DNA from: Phycisphaeraceae bacterium
Lineage (GTDB): Bacteria > Planctomycetota > Phycisphaerae > Phycisphaerales > SM1A02
NCBI GenBank assembly: GCA_019636755.1
Contig: JAHBWZ010000002.1
Location: 62,001-126,000 of the forward strand
Length of the DNA stretch: 64,000 bases
Direction: 5' to 3'
Shown: one piece after another, positions 34,397 through 44,972 of the stretch
How positions within the stretch are numbered: position 1 is the stretch's first letter
How the letters are laid out: the number at the start of each line of letters is the position of its first letter
The notes under the pieces: model-generated
Databases searched by the model: none
What the model saw: the letters and a program-made list of their open reading frames with translations, nothing else
What the model was told of the DNA's origin: nothing
Program-made: the position numbers and the translations under genes

Positions 34397-34747
34397 TCAT
34401 CCAGTCCGGCGCGCTCCGTCGGTGTCGAGCAGTCCGCGGATGCTGCTCGCGCGCTGCTCGGCGCCGGTCAGGGTCACACACTGTCGCCAGGCCTGCACGA
34501 TGCTGAGGTCCGTCCCGCAGGCGACCGGGCGCAGCGTGACCGTGACCTGCATCTCGCCCGGCAGCCCCGGGTCATCGAAGCGATCGGTGTACCGGATGTG
34601 CTCGTGCGGCGTGCGTTCGACGAACGTACCGCTGAAGGCGTGATCGTCTCCAAACAGGGGTCGCACTTCGCCCGTACTGCCGGGATCGAGGAGCATCCCT
34701 TCGGGATGGTGCGGACGTGCAACTGCTTCAGAGATCCATCGAGCCAT
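34397..34747 (-). pseudogene. SRPBCC/AHSA1-type domain pseudogene (truncated)
   Basis: 116 codons remain. The segment GTFVERTPHEHIRYTDRF then DDPGLPGEMQVTVTLRPVAC and GTDLSIVQ is unmistakably SRPBCC/AHSA1-like. The usual N-terminal strand/helix region is short and scrambled, and after IVQ the frame diverges into an unrelated tail, where the C-terminal helix (usually ending in CYLGWQESL) is missing. It is best read as a decaying gene rather than a functional protein. Confidence 0.6.
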
Positions 34748-34880
34748 CTGGCTCGCAGCCGGGCGCTCCCGGACGCGCCGCGCATGTCAGACTCGCGTCT
34801 CGAGATCGACCTCCGCGGCGCGACCCGATGCGCGCAGACTCCACCACTCGCGCGCCGGCCCATCCCCGCGACCCTCATGC

Positions 34881-34924
34881 GCGCAAGGGGGTTGCCGGGA
34901 CGCCAACCCCCATGGGCGTGCGCC
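34881..34924 (-). repeat. Dispersed hairpin element, copy 6 (inverted)
   Basis: The minus strand reads GCGCACGCCCATGGGGGTTG, then GCGTCCCGG as the loop and CAACCCCCTTGC. The stem is GGGGGTTG/CAACCCCC, so both arms differ from other copies but still pair. It lies between the M3 peptidase and the SRPBCC pseudogene. Confidence 0.65.
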
Positions 34925-34997
34925 GTCAACGGCCCGGTCTACCCACACCACGGCCGGACGATTCACTTCGTTCAGCATGCACGGCGGGGAGGGCCCG

Positions 34998-36992
34998 CTA
35001 TCCGACTCCGGCATCTGCGTGCATCTCCCGCCGACAGGTACGCACAGCCCTGCCAATCGCATCCCTTGCCGCCCGTACCATCGGCTCGATCGACACGCCC
35101 TGACCGACCGCCTCCTTCATCCACGCGTCCGGCGTGCGCCGGCCGATGGCGCAGATGCGCAGCGTCTCGGCGGCGACGTCGCGGCCGCGCAGGAACGATC
35201 GGATCTGCTGACTGATGATGTGTCCCAGCGGATAGTCCGGGAGGTAGAGCGGATACGCGATCATGTGCTGGTACGCGGCCAGCGTGTGGTATGGATCGGG
35301 TCCGAAGTGCGGCCCGTAGAAGCGCGACCACAGGTCGGCGGCGATGGACAGCGTGGTGTCGCGGATCGCCTCCACGGTTGCGTCCGGATGCGCATACATC
35401 CAGCGCCAGAGCCGCAGTTCCAGAAGCGACGGCCCGGCGATCTGGCAGGCCGAGAGCATGGTCTCGATCGCCTGCCGGTCGAACGCCGCCTCGGCGTCGC
35501 CGTCGCGATCCACGCCCAGCACGCGACCGCCAAGCGACTGGTAGAGGAACGCGAACGCCTCGGTGCAGGCGGTGTTCGGAACGCCGCGGAGCAGCGGACT
35601 GGCCACGTGATTCGTCGAGATAAGCTGCTCCAGGTTGTGACCCAGTTCATGCATGCCGGTGTCGAAACCGTCCCAGCCGAAGGAGCGCTCCAGCCGGCTG
35701 GTGCGGAGCCACGCGGGATATTCCGGCATGCCGGGCCGGACGGCGTGTCCGGCACCGCGCGCGATCTCCACCCGGATGCGCCCGCCCAGGAAGTCCGCGT
35801 CGGACGGGGAGAAGCCCAGGCCGCGAAGGACGTCCGGAAGCGCGCGTTCGAACGCCTTCTCATCGGGGAACGCGGCGTCGACCGCGCGATCCAGTTCCGC
35901 GCCCGTGCCCCGACCGCCGGGGTCGTCGAAGTAGATGTCGTGCGCCTCGAGCGGCCGGCCCAGCCGTTCGCGCAGCAGCGCCGAGAGGTCCGCGCGCACC
36001 GGGGACTCCAGCAGGTCCTCCAGGAGGCGCTCGACCACGGTCTCCGGGATCTCACGTTCCAGTTCGAACTTCCGGGCGATCGCGGTCGGGTGCTCGGGGT
36101 GATACGCGTCGAAGGCGCGCGCCAGGTGGAACTGTTCGCGCAGCACGGCGTACCGCTCCGGGCCGGCGACCGCGCGCGCGGGAGCGCCGGCGAGCGTATT
36201 CCGTTCCGCATCCCAGTCCTGCGTCGTCGAGCCCTGCCGGACCTCCACCGGAATCGTGCCGTCGATGTGGCGCTTCATGACATGCATGAGCGCCCGCTGG
36301 CGGGGGAGTCCATCGGGATCACCCTCGCACGCGCGGACCTGCTCGCGGATGAGCCAGTGCGCGATGAGCTTCCGACCCGGCTCGAACCAGCGACGGCCGG
36401 TCGCATCCACCAGCGTTCCCACCGGCACGTGGAATTCCGAGACGAACAGGTTGGCCTGGTGCCTGACCTGCCGCGCGCGATCGTTGAGCGCGGCCGGAAT
36501 CCGTGCGCCGAACGACTGCGCGATCCGTGCTTCCAGCCACTGCCGTGTCGTCCACTGCCCGCCGTCGCGGAGCATCTCGGCGAGGTCCGGCTTGTGCAGG
36601 TTGAGCAGCGCGGCGAACGCCAGTTTCTGGCGGTACAGCTGGTCGGAGAGATCGGGTGCGGGATCGAACGTGGCCAGCACGCCGTCCAGCGCGTCGACGC
36701 CCTCCGAGCGCAGATCCGTCCCGCGGCGCAGGGTCCGACGGATCTCCGAGAGATGGCCGCCCAGGGCGCCGATCGCCGTCTCCAGCCGCCCCACCAGGAG
36801 ATCGCGCCGGTCGGGATCGGCGATGAACTGCGTCCGGCAGAAGTCGATGAACGCCTCGGCGGGACCGTCGTCGTCCCGCCAGAGGGCGGCGATGCGCCGG
36901 ACGCCCGCGGCGGCGGCGCTGCGGGCGCCCTCGCCGTGCAATTGGACAAGACTCGAAACGGCGGCATCGATCGTGGGCGCGGCGATGGTCAT
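34998..36992 (-). CDS. M3-like zinc metallopeptidase
   Basis: 664 residues. The active site HELGH is in FDTGMHELGHNLEQL (about residue 447), giving a HExxH zinc site; further conserved elements include GVPNTACTEAFAFLYQSL, which provides the third metal-ligand Glu by position in gluzincins, and YQHMIAYPLYLPDYPLG. Related peptidases (M3/M2 type) cut small peptides; no signal peptide is seen, so it is likely cytoplasmic. ATG 36992. Confidence 0.8.
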   Translation of the reverse strand: MTIAAPTIDAAVSSLVQLHGEGARSAAAAGVRRIAALWRDDDGPAEAFIDFCRTQFIADPDRRDLLVGRLETAIGALGGHLSEIRRTLRRGTDLRSEGVDALDGVLATFDPAPDLSDQLYRQKLAFAALLNLHKPDLAEMLRDGGQWTTRQWLEARIAQSFGARIPAALNDRARQVRHQANLFVSEFHVPVGTLVDATGRRWFEPGRKLIAHWLIREQVRACEGDPDGLPRQRALMHVMKRHIDGTIPVEVRQGSTTQDWDAERNTLAGAPARAVAGPERYAVLREQFHLARAFDAYHPEHPTAIARKFELEREIPETVVERLLEDLLESPVRADLSALLRERLGRPLEAHDIYFDDPGGRGTGAELDRAVDAAFPDEKAFERALPDVLRGLGFSPSDADFLGGRIRVEIARGAGHAVRPGMPEYPAWLRTSRLERSFGWDGFDTGMHELGHNLEQLISTNHVASPLLRGVPNTACTEAFAFLYQSLGGRVLGVDRDGDAEAAFDRQAIETMLSACQIAGPSLLELRLWRWMYAHPDATVEAIRDTTLSIAADLWSRFYGPHFGPDPYHTLAAYQHMIAYPLYLPDYPLGHIISQQIRSFLRGRDVAAETLRICAIGRRTPDAWMKEAVGQGVSIEPMVRAARDAIGRAVRTCRREMHADAGVG

Positions 36993-37191
36993 GGTGTCCG
37001 CAGGGTACCGCGCCCGTCGCAGGCGGTTGAAGCATGCCCGCGCATCCGAGCGCGGCGCGGCACGTCACCGGGGGGCGACGGCCGGGGTGCCGCAGCCGGC
37101 GTGCCAGAACCGGGGTGCCAGTGCAGAATCGCCGCAGCCCACCGCCTTCACCCGGTCGGTCGTGCACGGTCGGGACGGCGCGTCCCGTCGG

Positions 37192-38448
37192 TCAGAGCAC
37201 CTGTCGCGCCGGGACCAGCACGCTGGCGAAGAAGAGACCGGCGACGATGCTCATCGCGACCATCAGCATCGTGAAGACGGCCTGGGTGCCGCCGGTCACG
37301 TCCGCGTTCATCATGGAGGCGATGCCGCGGAACCCGATCGATCCCGGCACGAGCATGATGAGGCCCGGCAGGAGCGTCGTCATCGCGGGCACGCGTCGCG
37401 CGCGGGAGAGCAGGTTGCTCCCCAGCGCCAGCACGAAGGCGCCGGCGGTGCTGCCGACCTCCGGGCCCGCGGCGGCGGTCACCGCGCGCGACACCGCGAA
37501 ACCGGTCACGGTCGCGGCGAGGATCGGTCCGAAGTCGCGCCATCGTGCACGGAAGAGCGCGGTCAGGCCCCACGCCGTCGGAAGCAGGACGGCGACGATC
37601 ATCCAGTCCGGCACGCGCGCCGGGACCGCGAGGCTCGTCTCCGCCGGTGGAAGCCACGCGGCGGCGCGCAGGCCGATGGCCACGCCGAAGCCCAGCGAGA
37701 AGAGGATCATGAGCGCGCCCATGAGACGCGCCGTCCCGGATGCCAGGTGGCGCGACGCGAGTTCGCTGACCGCGACGGTCAGCGTCAGGCCGGGCAGCAG
37801 CACGATGAGCCCGGCGAGCGCCGCGGTGTGGATGGACAGGGGCTGGATCCAGTGCGCCGCGAGGACCGAGATCGCCATCGCGAGCGCTCCCGCGATGAGT
37901 TCGAAGATCCGCGCCAGGCGGCGGTGACGCAGCATGAAGTGCGCCAGCGTGCCGGCGCCCAGGCCGATGACGCCGGCCACCGCGGACTCGACCCAGCCGC
38001 CGCCCAGCAGCAGCGCCGCCGAGGCGGCCACCGCGGCATTGGCGGGGATCGCGACCAGCGGGCCGGGTCGCGGGCGCTCGGCGACGATCGTTTCGACCTC
38101 CGCGATCCCCGCGCGGATCGAATCCGGATCGCCGGTTACGCCCGAGAGCACGTTGCCGAGCGCGGTCAGTTTCCGCAGGTTCACCTCGCCCGGCTCCACG
38201 CGCAGCAGGATCGTCCGCTGATCCGGCGGAACGCCGAAGCCGGCGAAGAGCGACGTCGGCGTGGAGAAGAACTGCCCGCGCACATCCAGTCGCCGCGCAG
38301 CGAGGTCCAGGGCCTCCTCCAGCATGTGCGCGGGTGCCCCGTAGACATGCAGCGCCCGCCCGAGGACCAGGACGAAGCGGCGACCGAGATCGTCCGGTGC
38401 TTCATCGTCCGGGCGGTCGGTGGTGCGGATGGGGGAGGTCTGGATCAT
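37192..38448 (-). CDS. ThrE-family threonine/serine exporter
   Basis: 418 residues with about ten membrane segments, in two halves. N-terminal half: ALHVYGAPAHMLEEALDLAA, FFSTPTSLFAGFG, NLRKLTALGNVL (DUF1212-type). C-terminal half: membrane segments with LPGLIMLVPGSIGFRGI (DUF3815-type). Both halves are fused as in ThrE exporters. ATG 38448. It diverges from the flavoprotein gene. Confidence 0.85.
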   Translation of the reverse strand: MIQTSPIRTTDRPDDEAPDDLGRRFVLVLGRALHVYGAPAHMLEEALDLAARRLDVRGQFFSTPTSLFAGFGVPPDQRTILLRVEPGEVNLRKLTALGNVLSGVTGDPDSIRAGIAEVETIVAERPRPGPLVAIPANAAVAASAALLLGGGWVESAVAGVIGLGAGTLAHFMLRHRRLARIFELIAGALAMAISVLAAHWIQPLSIHTAALAGLIVLLPGLTLTVAVSELASRHLASGTARLMGALMILFSLGFGVAIGLRAAAWLPPAETSLAVPARVPDWMIVAVLLPTAWGLTALFRARWRDFGPILAATVTGFAVSRAVTAAAGPEVGSTAGAFVLALGSNLLSRARRVPAMTTLLPGLIMLVPGSIGFRGIASMMNADVTGGTQAVFTMLMVAMSIVAGLFFASVLVPARQVL

Positions 38449-38547
38449 CGGGTGTCGACAGAGGGTGGAGGGCGGCGCGGCACGGCGCGCCCGGCCCGGC
38501 GCAAAGGGGCAAGCGTAGCCCGATCGCCGGCGATACGCTCCGGCGGC

Positions 38548-39939
38548 ATGAGCGGCAGGGTGATGCGGACAGCCGATCCGTCCGGGCATCGCGCGGGCAG
38601 ACCCGCGGAACCGGCGTCCGGCGTCATCGACATCGCGATCATCGGGGCCGGCGCCGCGGGTCTCATGGCGGGCATCCAGGCGGGCCGGACGCTCCGTGCG
38701 GCCGGTGCCCGCGGCGGACGGGGAGACGCGCCCTCCGTCGTGCTCTTCGACGGCGCGCGGACGCTCGGCGCGAAGATCCTGGTGGCCGGCGGCGGTCGCT
38801 GCAACGTGACGCACCACGCCGTCGACGAGTCCGCGTTTGCAGGGTCCACGCCGCCGGCGATCCGCAGGGTCCTGGGTCGATTCACCGTCGAGCAGACCGT
38901 GGCGTTCTTCGCCGACCTCGGCGTCCGGCTCAAGCGTGAGGAGACCGGCAAACTCTTCCCGACGACGGATCGAGCGCGGACCGTGCTCGACGCGCTGCTG
39001 CGCGCCGCGCGCGACGCGGGGGCGCAGATCGTGCATCCACGACGCGTGGAGCGCATCACGCCGGTGTCCCCGACGGATCCGCCGGCGGTCCCCGGCGCCC
39101 GGTTCCGGATCACGTTCAGCGACGCGCCGGACGTCCTGGCGCGCCGGGTCATCCTGGCGACGGGAGGCCGGAGCCTGCCGAAGTCCGGCTCTGACGGACA
39201 CGGATACGCGATCGCCACCGCGCTGGGCCACACGATCGCCGGTCCGCCGCTGCCGGCGCTGGTCCCGCTGGTGGTGCGCGACGGGCACTGGATCCGCACA
39301 CTCAGCGGCATCGCATGCCCGGTGCGCGCGTCCGCCGTGGATGGCCGCGGTCGCGTGGCGGCCTCGTTCACGGACGCCGCACTGCTGACGCACTTCGGCC
39401 TCTCCGGACCCGCCATCCTGGACGTCAGTCGCTTCGTCCTTCACCTTCGCCGCGAGGACGCCGATGCGCGCCTGGTGATCGCCTGGCTTCCGGATGCGGA
39501 TCCGGCGGAGGTCGACGCACACCTGCGGGCGCTCGGCCGATCCACGGTACGGACATGGCTGCGCGCGCGCCTGCCCGAGCGCCTGGCCGATGCGCTGCTC
39601 ACCGACGCCGGCGCGACGCCCGGGACGACCGGCGCGTCGCTCACGCGGGAGCTGCGTCGCGCGCTCGTCGATCGCCTGACCCATGACGTGATCCCCGTCA
39701 CCGGCGACCGCGGATGGGCCCACGCCGAGGTGACCGCCGGGGGCGTTCCGCTGCGCGAGATCGAACTCGCCACGATGCACTCCCGCATCGTCCCCGGCCT
39801 TCATCTCTGCGGCGAGATCTGCGACGTGGACGGCCGGATCGGCGGATTCAACTTCCAGTGGGCCTGGGCGAGCGGGTGCACGGCCGGCCGCGGCGCAGCG
39901 GAGGCGATGGAAGCGGACGACGGCCGACACCGCCCCTGA
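38548..39939 (+). CDS. BaiN/HI0933-like flavoprotein oxidoreductase
   Basis: 463 residues. FAD-binding Rossmann motif DIAIIGAGAAGLMAG, followed by KILVAGGGRCNVTHHA (the conserved GGGRCN), LATGGRSLPKSGSDGHGYAI, PALVPLVVRD, THFGLSGPAILDVSR, and EVTAGGVPLREIE with GGFNFQWAWASG at the C-terminus. Relatives are 'NAD(P)/FAD-dependent oxidoreductases' with unclear substrates. The 760-codon upstream extension is a shadow of ThrE and peptidase genes. Confidence 0.9.
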   Translation: MSGRVMRTADPSGHRAGRPAEPASGVIDIAIIGAGAAGLMAGIQAGRTLRAAGARGGRGDAPSVVLFDGARTLGAKILVAGGGRCNVTHHAVDESAFAGSTPPAIRRVLGRFTVEQTVAFFADLGVRLKREETGKLFPTTDRARTVLDALLRAARDAGAQIVHPRRVERITPVSPTDPPAVPGARFRITFSDAPDVLARRVILATGGRSLPKSGSDGHGYAIATALGHTIAGPPLPALVPLVVRDGHWIRTLSGIACPVRASAVDGRGRVAASFTDAALLTHFGLSGPAILDVSRFVLHLRREDADARLVIAWLPDADPAEVDAHLRALGRSTVRTWLRARLPERLADALLTDAGATPGTTGASLTRELRRALVDRLTHDVIPVTGDRGWAHAEVTAGGVPLREIELATMHSRIVPGLHLCGEICDVDGRIGGFNFQWAWASGCTAGRGAAEAMEADDGRHRP

Positions 39940-40054
39940 GGTGACCAACCCCGGGGGAAGTCAGTCGCGACCGCCGTCGACGGAAGGGGCAGGCGCCTCG
40001 CGTCACCGCCCGTCGCCGTGCGTTCACGCCTGCCCGGACCGCAGACGACCCGCG

Positions 40055-41485
40055 TCAGAGCATCGGCGAGAGCAGCCGCGCCACGCCCGCGCGCAGGCGG
40101 CGCAGCGTCGCGCCCGTCCCGTTGCTCCGGACCGCCACCGGCGCGGCACCGCTGAAACGCTCGTCGAACCACTGGGCCATGTGGAATGCGAACGACTCGC
40201 TCCACGCCTCGACGTTCAGTTCGAAGTTGAGCCGGAGGCTGCGCGGATCGATATTCGCAGAGCCGAGGAACGTCCAGCGGCCGTCGACGACCATGAGTTT
40301 CGCGTGCAGGAAGGGCGGGGGACGCAGCCGGACATCGATGCCGTACCGGTGAAGCAGCGGGAAGTACGTCTCGGCCGCCCAGCCGACGACGGGATGATCC
40401 AGCCGGGCCGGGAGCATGATCTGCACGCGCACGCGCCGGAGGCTCGCCATGACCAGGTGCGAGACCAGCGCCTCGGGCGGGATGAAGTACGGGGTGACGA
40501 TCCGGATGTCCGATTGCGCGGTTGCCGCCGCCGCCTGCATCATCCGGGAGATCGTGCGCTCGTCCTCGTCCGGTCCGCTCGCGACCGCGCGACACCAGAT
40601 GTCGCCCTCCCGGTCAATGTCGGGGTAGTACCGATCGTCTCCGGGGAGCAGCGACCCGGTCGCCAGTGCCCAGTCCTCGTCGAAGACGTGCTGGAGTTCC
40701 GAGACGACGGGACCACGCAGCAGGAAGTGCAGGTCCTCGCTGACATCCGGATCGCGCAGCCGGAGCAGGTGACGCCGCGAGATGTTCATGCCGCCGGTGA
40801 AGCCGATACGCCCGTCCACGACCAGGATCTTCCGGTGATTCCGCATGTTGGCGCGGAACCGGCCGAACGGGAATGTCATGGGGAAGAACGGCGCCACTTC
40901 CGCACCCGCCTGGGCAAGGCTGCGGCCCATGCGCGTCCACTGTCCCGCGGCACCGATGCCGTCCAGGAGCACGTGTACGCGGACACCGCGTTCCGCCGCG
41001 GCGGTCAGCGCCTCCACGAACCTCCGGCCGACCGCATCCCAGTCGAAGATGTACGTGGCGAGCGTGATCGAGCGCGAGGCGGATTCGATCGCCCGGAGCA
41101 TCGCCGGATAGGTGCCCTCGCCGCCGACGAGCGGCTCGATGCAGTTCCCCGGCAGGAGCGGGAAGCGCGTGATCGCCGTCGCCACCGTGTGCAGGTCATC
41201 CAGCGGTCCGATCGTGTCACGGAGCGCCGCGTCCTCCTCCGCCATCCGCGACTCCTCGGCCCTGCGGAACGGCCGGACACGATCACCCAGGCGTCGCTGC
41301 GTCCGTCGATGGATCCGGTTGATGCCGATCACCAGGTACGAGAACGGCCCGATCACCGGGAGTGCAAGACTGGCGTAGATCCAGATCAGCGTGCTCCGTC
41401 CGTCGTGCTTGTGGATCAGCGCGTGCGCCGAGACAAGCAGGAACGGCACAATCCAGAAGACGACCGCCAGAGTGGCGAGCCACAT
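40055..41485 (-). CDS. cls: Cardiolipin synthase (phospholipase D family)
   Basis: 476 residues. Two N-terminal membrane segments (LATLAVVFWIVPFLLVSAHA, ALPVIGPFSYLVIG), then two HKD motifs: NHRKILVVDGRIGFTGGMNI and HAKLMVVDGRWTFLGSANID. This architecture is that of Cls, joining two phosphatidylglycerols into cardiolipin. It is 13 bases behind mnhG, so probably transcribed with the antiporter operon. Confidence 0.9.
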   Translation of the reverse strand: MWLATLAVVFWIVPFLLVSAHALIHKHDGRSTLIWIYASLALPVIGPFSYLVIGINRIHRRTQRRLGDRVRPFRRAEESRMAEEDAALRDTIGPLDDLHTVATAITRFPLLPGNCIEPLVGGEGTYPAMLRAIESASRSITLATYIFDWDAVGRRFVEALTAAAERGVRVHVLLDGIGAAGQWTRMGRSLAQAGAEVAPFFPMTFPFGRFRANMRNHRKILVVDGRIGFTGGMNISRRHLLRLRDPDVSEDLHFLLRGPVVSELQHVFDEDWALATGSLLPGDDRYYPDIDREGDIWCRAVASGPDEDERTISRMMQAAAATAQSDIRIVTPYFIPPEALVSHLVMASLRRVRVQIMLPARLDHPVVGWAAETYFPLLHRYGIDVRLRPPPFLHAKLMVVDGRWTFLGSANIDPRSLRLNFELNVEAWSESFAFHMAQWFDERFSGAAPVAVRSNGTGATLRRLRAGVARLLSPML

Positions 41486-41498
41486 GCACGGGACTCCT

Positions 41499-41888
41499 TC
41501 AGGATCGCGCGGTCGACGGTGGCTCCTGATCGGCCGGCGGCCCGGTCTCGCCGCTGGTGAAGGTCTGGTCGAGCGCCTCGCTCCGCGTGCTCCGCCAGAG
41601 CGGGATGCGTTCGAAGTAGGCGGCCCGCGCGATCAGGTGGGACGCGATCGGCGCGGTCAGAAAGAGGAATCCGATCACCAGTCCCGCCTCGATGAAGGCA
41701 ACGGCAGATCCGAACTCGACCGCCACGCCCGCGAGGACGCAGCCGACTCCCAGCGTACCGGCCTTCGTCGAGGAGTGCATCCGGAGATAGAGATCCGGCA
41801 TCCGGATCATCCCGACGGCCGCCAGCACGCAGAAGAGCGCCCCGACCGCGAACAGGAAATCCCGGATGATCTCGGCGACGGTCGTCAT
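41499..41888 (-). CDS. mnhG: Na+/H+ antiporter subunit G
   Basis: 129 residues with three membrane segments. Family features: AVGMIRMPDLYLRMHSSTKA, GTLGVGCVLAGVAVEF and FLFLTAPIASHLIARAAYF. It is the last Mrp subunit; its start overlaps the mnhF stop by four bases (ATGA). Confidence 0.93.
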   Translation of the reverse strand: MTTVAEIIRDFLFAVGALFCVLAAVGMIRMPDLYLRMHSSTKAGTLGVGCVLAGVAVEFGSAVAFIEAGLVIGFLFLTAPIASHLIARAAYFERIPLWRSTRSEALDQTFTSGETGPPADQEPPSTARS

Positions 41889-42142
41889 CGGCGCGCCCTC
41901 CGCTCGATGTACTGGGCGAACGCGGCGGTCCCCAGGAACATGATGAGGGCCAGGACGATGCCGACGACCAGCATCGTCGGCCGACCCGCCTTCAGGCAGA
42001 GCAGCGCGATGGCCCCGACGCAGAGCGTGACCGCCAGGTCAAGCGCGACGACGCGATCCGGGAGCGTCGGCCCGATCGCCAGGCGGATGACGCAGACCGC
42101 GACGGAGAGCGCGATCAGGATCAGGGCGGCTTCCGCGATCAT
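41885..42142 (-). CDS. mnhF: Na+/H+ antiporter subunit F
   Basis: 85 residues, about three membrane segments; RLAIGPTLPDRVVALDLAVT is typical of MnhF. The start overlaps the mnhE stop by four bases and the stop overlaps mnhG. Confidence 0.93.
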   Translation of the reverse strand: MIAEAALILIALSVAVCVIRLAIGPTLPDRVVALDLAVTLCVGAIALLCLKAGRPTMLVVGIVLALIMFLGTAAFAQYIERRARR

Positions 42143-42612
42143 CGCAGCAGCTCCATGACGCGACGTTCGAAGCCGTTCTTCACGTCGCGGATGCTCGCGG
42201 CCTCATCGTCGATATGCATGAAGTGGATGAAGAGGGTCCGGCGGTCCGCGGACACGTTGAGCGAGAGCGTCCCGGGCGTCAGCGTGATGAAGTTCATGAG
42301 CACGGTCAGCTCGATGTCGTTCATGGGCTCCAGCGGAACGGCCACGATCGCCGGCCGCATCGTGGAGAGCGGCGCCAGCGTGTGCCGTGCAACGACGATG
42401 TTCGCCTTGAGCAGTTCCCAGAGGACATAGAGGGAGAACCGCAGGACCTGGCCGACCTTGCGGCCGTAGGAGACACGATCCGTGTCGCGCCAGGCGATCG
42501 CCAGGGCCGCGTAGCCCAGGAGGAATCCGACCATCACGTTCGCCGGGGTGAAGGGCCCGACCGTCAGCGCCCAGATGAACGCCAGCAGGATGTTCCAGAC
42601 GAACGTGGTCAC
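42139..42612 (-). CDS. mnhE: Na+/H+ antiporter subunit E
   Basis: 157 residues from GTG 42612. Conserved features: [40 protein letters not shown] and [20 protein letters not shown]. The GTG overlaps the mnhD stop as GTGA. An extended frame to 42939 is an mnhD shadow. Confidence 0.93.
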   Translation of the reverse strand: MTTFVWNILLAFIWALTVGPFTPANVMVGFLLGYAALAIAWRDTDRVSYGRKVGQVLRFSLYVLWELLKANIVVARHTLAPLSTMRPAIVAVPLEPMNDIELTVLMNFITLTPGTLSLNVSADRRTLFIHFMHIDDEAASIRDVKNGFERRVMELLR

Positions 42613-44213
42613 GGGGCGCCTCCGTCCGCATCGACCGGCGGGATCGATGACTGCCGCCCGCCCAGCACGGCATCCGCGTAGACGCCCGGCGAGAGAAGCT
42701 GCTTCGCGGCGCGACCGGCAAGATCGAAGACCGGCTGGGCCGCGAAGCCGATGGCCAGCGTCACCGCGCCCAGGAGCATTACCACCGTCATCATGATGCG
42801 CAGGCCGCGGTCCGAGCGGACCGTCGCCGTCGGATCCTCCCTGCCCGGCGGCATCGCGTTCCAGAATGCCTCGCCCCAGATCTTCGTCATGGAGAAGAGC
42901 GTCAGCAGGCTCACGAAGAGGGCGACCGCCACGATCCACCAGGATTCCGCCAGCAGGCCCGCGCGGACCAGCGTCAGTTTCGCCCAGAAGCCGGAGAGGA
43001 TCGGTATCCCGGCGAGCGACATCGCGGGAACCAGGAACATGATCGACAGCACCGGCCGTGTGCGCCAGATGCCGCCCACCCGGTCCAGGTCGCCGGTGCC
43101 GAAGAGCCGCTGGACGATGCCGCTGACCAGGAAGAGATTCGTCTTCACGATGATGTGGTGCATCACATAGAAGATCGAGCCCGTGAGCGCGAGCGCCGCG
43201 GCGCCTCGCAGCGCGACGGCGGTGGACTCATCCGCGGACTCCGCTGCCGCCAGGGCGACGCCCGCCATCCCCAGTCCCATCAGCATGTAGCCGATCTGGC
43301 TGACGATGTGAAACGAGAGAATCCGGCGGAACTCCGACTGGACCGCGGCCCCCAGCACGCCGCTCAGCATGGTGAACCCGGCGATCCAGAGGATCACCTC
43401 GTGCGTGAACGCCATATCGCCGGTGAAGCAGAGCGTGAACGTCCGGATCAGGGCGTAGACGCCCACCTTCGTCAGCAGGCCCGCAAAGAGTGCGGACACG
43501 ACCGGCGGGGGCGTGTGATACGACGCCGGCAGCCAGAAGAAGAAGGGGAAGGCCGCGGCCTTGATGCCGAAGGCGACCATGAAGAGCATCGCAATGAGCG
43601 TCGTAGCCCGCGGGTCCGCGCTGCCGATGCGCTCGGCCAGGTGCGCCATGTTCAGCGTGCCCGTCGCCCCGTACAGGAGACCGACCGCTGCCAGAAAGAG
43701 TGCCGAGGAGACCAGGTTCAGCGCCACGTACTTGATCGCGCCCTCAAGCTGCGCGCGGCCGCTTCCCATCGTCAGCAGCACGAAGGACGACATCAGCATC
43801 ACTTCGAACCAGACATAGAGATTGAAGAGGTCTCCGGTCAGAAACGCCCCGGAAACCGCGGCGAGCAGCGCGTGGACCAGCGGGTGGAATCCGAATGCTT
43901 CCCGCTGCGGATCAAGCGCTCCCAGCGAGTAGATGACCACGGCCAGCCCGATGATCGCGTTGAGCAGGACCATGATGGACGACAGGATGTCCGCGACGAT
44001 CGTGATGCCGTACGGTGCCTCCCAGCCGCCCATCTGCGTCGCCAGGACATCCCCGCGGTTCGTCGCCGCCAGCAGCATCACGGACGCGACGAGCAGCGCC
44101 ATCGCGCCGGCCACGCTGATCGATCGCTGCAGGCCGGGGCGCTTCCACGCGGTGAGCCCGAGCGCGGCGGCGGTCAGCGGGATCAGGATGGGAAGGACCA
44201 GGAGGAGGTTCAT
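42609..44213 (-). CDS. mnhD: Na+/H+ antiporter subunit D
   Basis: 534 residues with about 14 membrane segments, related to respiratory NuoN/NuoM subunits. Conserved [20 protein letters not shown] and [20 protein letters not shown]. It carries the proton path together with MnhA. Start ATG 44213 overlaps the mnhC stop by four bases. Confidence 0.94.
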   Translation of the reverse strand: MNLLLVLPILIPLTAAALGLTAWKRPGLQRSISVAGAMALLVASVMLLAATNRGDVLATQMGGWEAPYGITIVADILSSIMVLLNAIIGLAVVIYSLGALDPQREAFGFHPLVHALLAAVSGAFLTGDLFNLYVWFEVMLMSSFVLLTMGSGRAQLEGAIKYVALNLVSSALFLAAVGLLYGATGTLNMAHLAERIGSADPRATTLIAMLFMVAFGIKAAAFPFFFWLPASYHTPPPVVSALFAGLLTKVGVYALIRTFTLCFTGDMAFTHEVILWIAGFTMLSGVLGAAVQSEFRRILSFHIVSQIGYMLMGLGMAGVALAAAESADESTAVALRGAAALALTGSIFYVMHHIIVKTNLFLVSGIVQRLFGTGDLDRVGGIWRTRPVLSIMFLVPAMSLAGIPILSGFWAKLTLVRAGLLAESWWIVAVALFVSLLTLFSMTKIWGEAFWNAMPPGREDPTATVRSDRGLRIMMTVVMLLGAVTLAIGFAAQPVFDLAGRAAKQLLSPGVYADAVLGGRQSSIPPVDADGGAP

Positions 44214-44557
44214 CGGTCGGTCGTGTTCATGCGGTCCAGGTCATCCGTGCCGATCTCCTGCCAGGCCCGGCGGACCAGGACGGCCGTGAAGGCAACGATG
44301 GCGAACGAGATGACGATCGCGGTCAGAATGAGCGCCAGCGGAAGCGGGTCGGCGTACGGTCGCTCCAGCCCGGACATGCCTTCCGGCACGAGCGGCGGTC
44401 GCCCGCGGACGACGCCGGCCGCCGAGAAGATCAGGATGTTGGCGGCATGTCCGATGAGCACCAGCCCGATGATCAGTTTCACGATGCTCCGGCGAAGCAT
44501 GAGATAGACGCCGGTGGCGTAGAGGATCGCGACGAGAAGGGCAAGGAGGATCGTCAC
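44210..44557 (-). CDS. mnhC: Na+/H+ antiporter subunit C
   Basis: 115 residues with three membrane segments, NuoK-like: [20 protein letters not shown] and [23 protein letters not shown] start at 44557, one base after the mnhB stop. Confidence 0.93.
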   Translation of the reverse strand: MTILLALLVAILYATGVYLMLRRSIVKLIIGLVLIGHAANILIFSAAGVVRGRPPLVPEGMSGLERPYADPLPLALILTAIVISFAIVAFTAVLVRRAWQEIGTDDLDRMNTTDR

Positions 44558-44558
44558 G

Positions 44559-44972
44559 TCATTCCTCCGCCAGGTTGAGCACCATGATGAGGGCCACGCC
44601 CCATACCGTGCAGTAGACGCCGATGTCGAAGAGCAGTGGCGTCCCGATCTTGACGTCGCCGATGCCCGGAATCGGAACCGTGGCCCAGTGCCCCGTGAGG
44701 AACGGTTCGGAGAGCACCAGCGCCGGCACGCCGCTCAGGATGGCGATCGTCACACCGAGCCCGGCGAGCACCTGGAGATTGATGCCGACGGCGCGGAGTG
44801 CGGCATCCCGGCCGAATGCGACGGCGTACAGCGTGAACGCGGAGGCAGACACGAGCCCGCCGACGAAGCCGCCCCCCGGCTCGTTGTGCCCCTGCAGAAG
44901 CAGGACCACCGAGAAGACGAGCAGCAGCGGCAGCAGGAACCGCGCGGCGGTGCGGAGGACGAGCGAGTTCAT
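44559..44972 (-). CDS. mnhB: Na+/H+ antiporter subunit B
   Basis: 137 residues. [20 protein letters not shown] is the MnhB signature; further segments include [14 protein letters not shown] and [19 protein letters not shown]. The ATG overlaps the mnhA stop by four bases. The upstream frame extension belongs to an mnhA shadow. Confidence 0.93.
   Translation of the reverse strand: MNSLVLRTAARFLLPLLLVFSVVLLLQGHNEPGGGFVGGLVSASAFTLYAVAFGRDAALRAVGINLQVLAGLGVTIAILSGVPALVLSEPFLTGHWATVPIPGIGDVKIGTPLLFDIGVYCTVWGVALIMVLNLAEE

Noticed and set aside
36256-38547. A very long rightward frame ahead of the flavoprotein
   Set aside because: Only the last 464 codons show FAD-protein motifs; the rest is antisense to the peptidase and ThrE genes.
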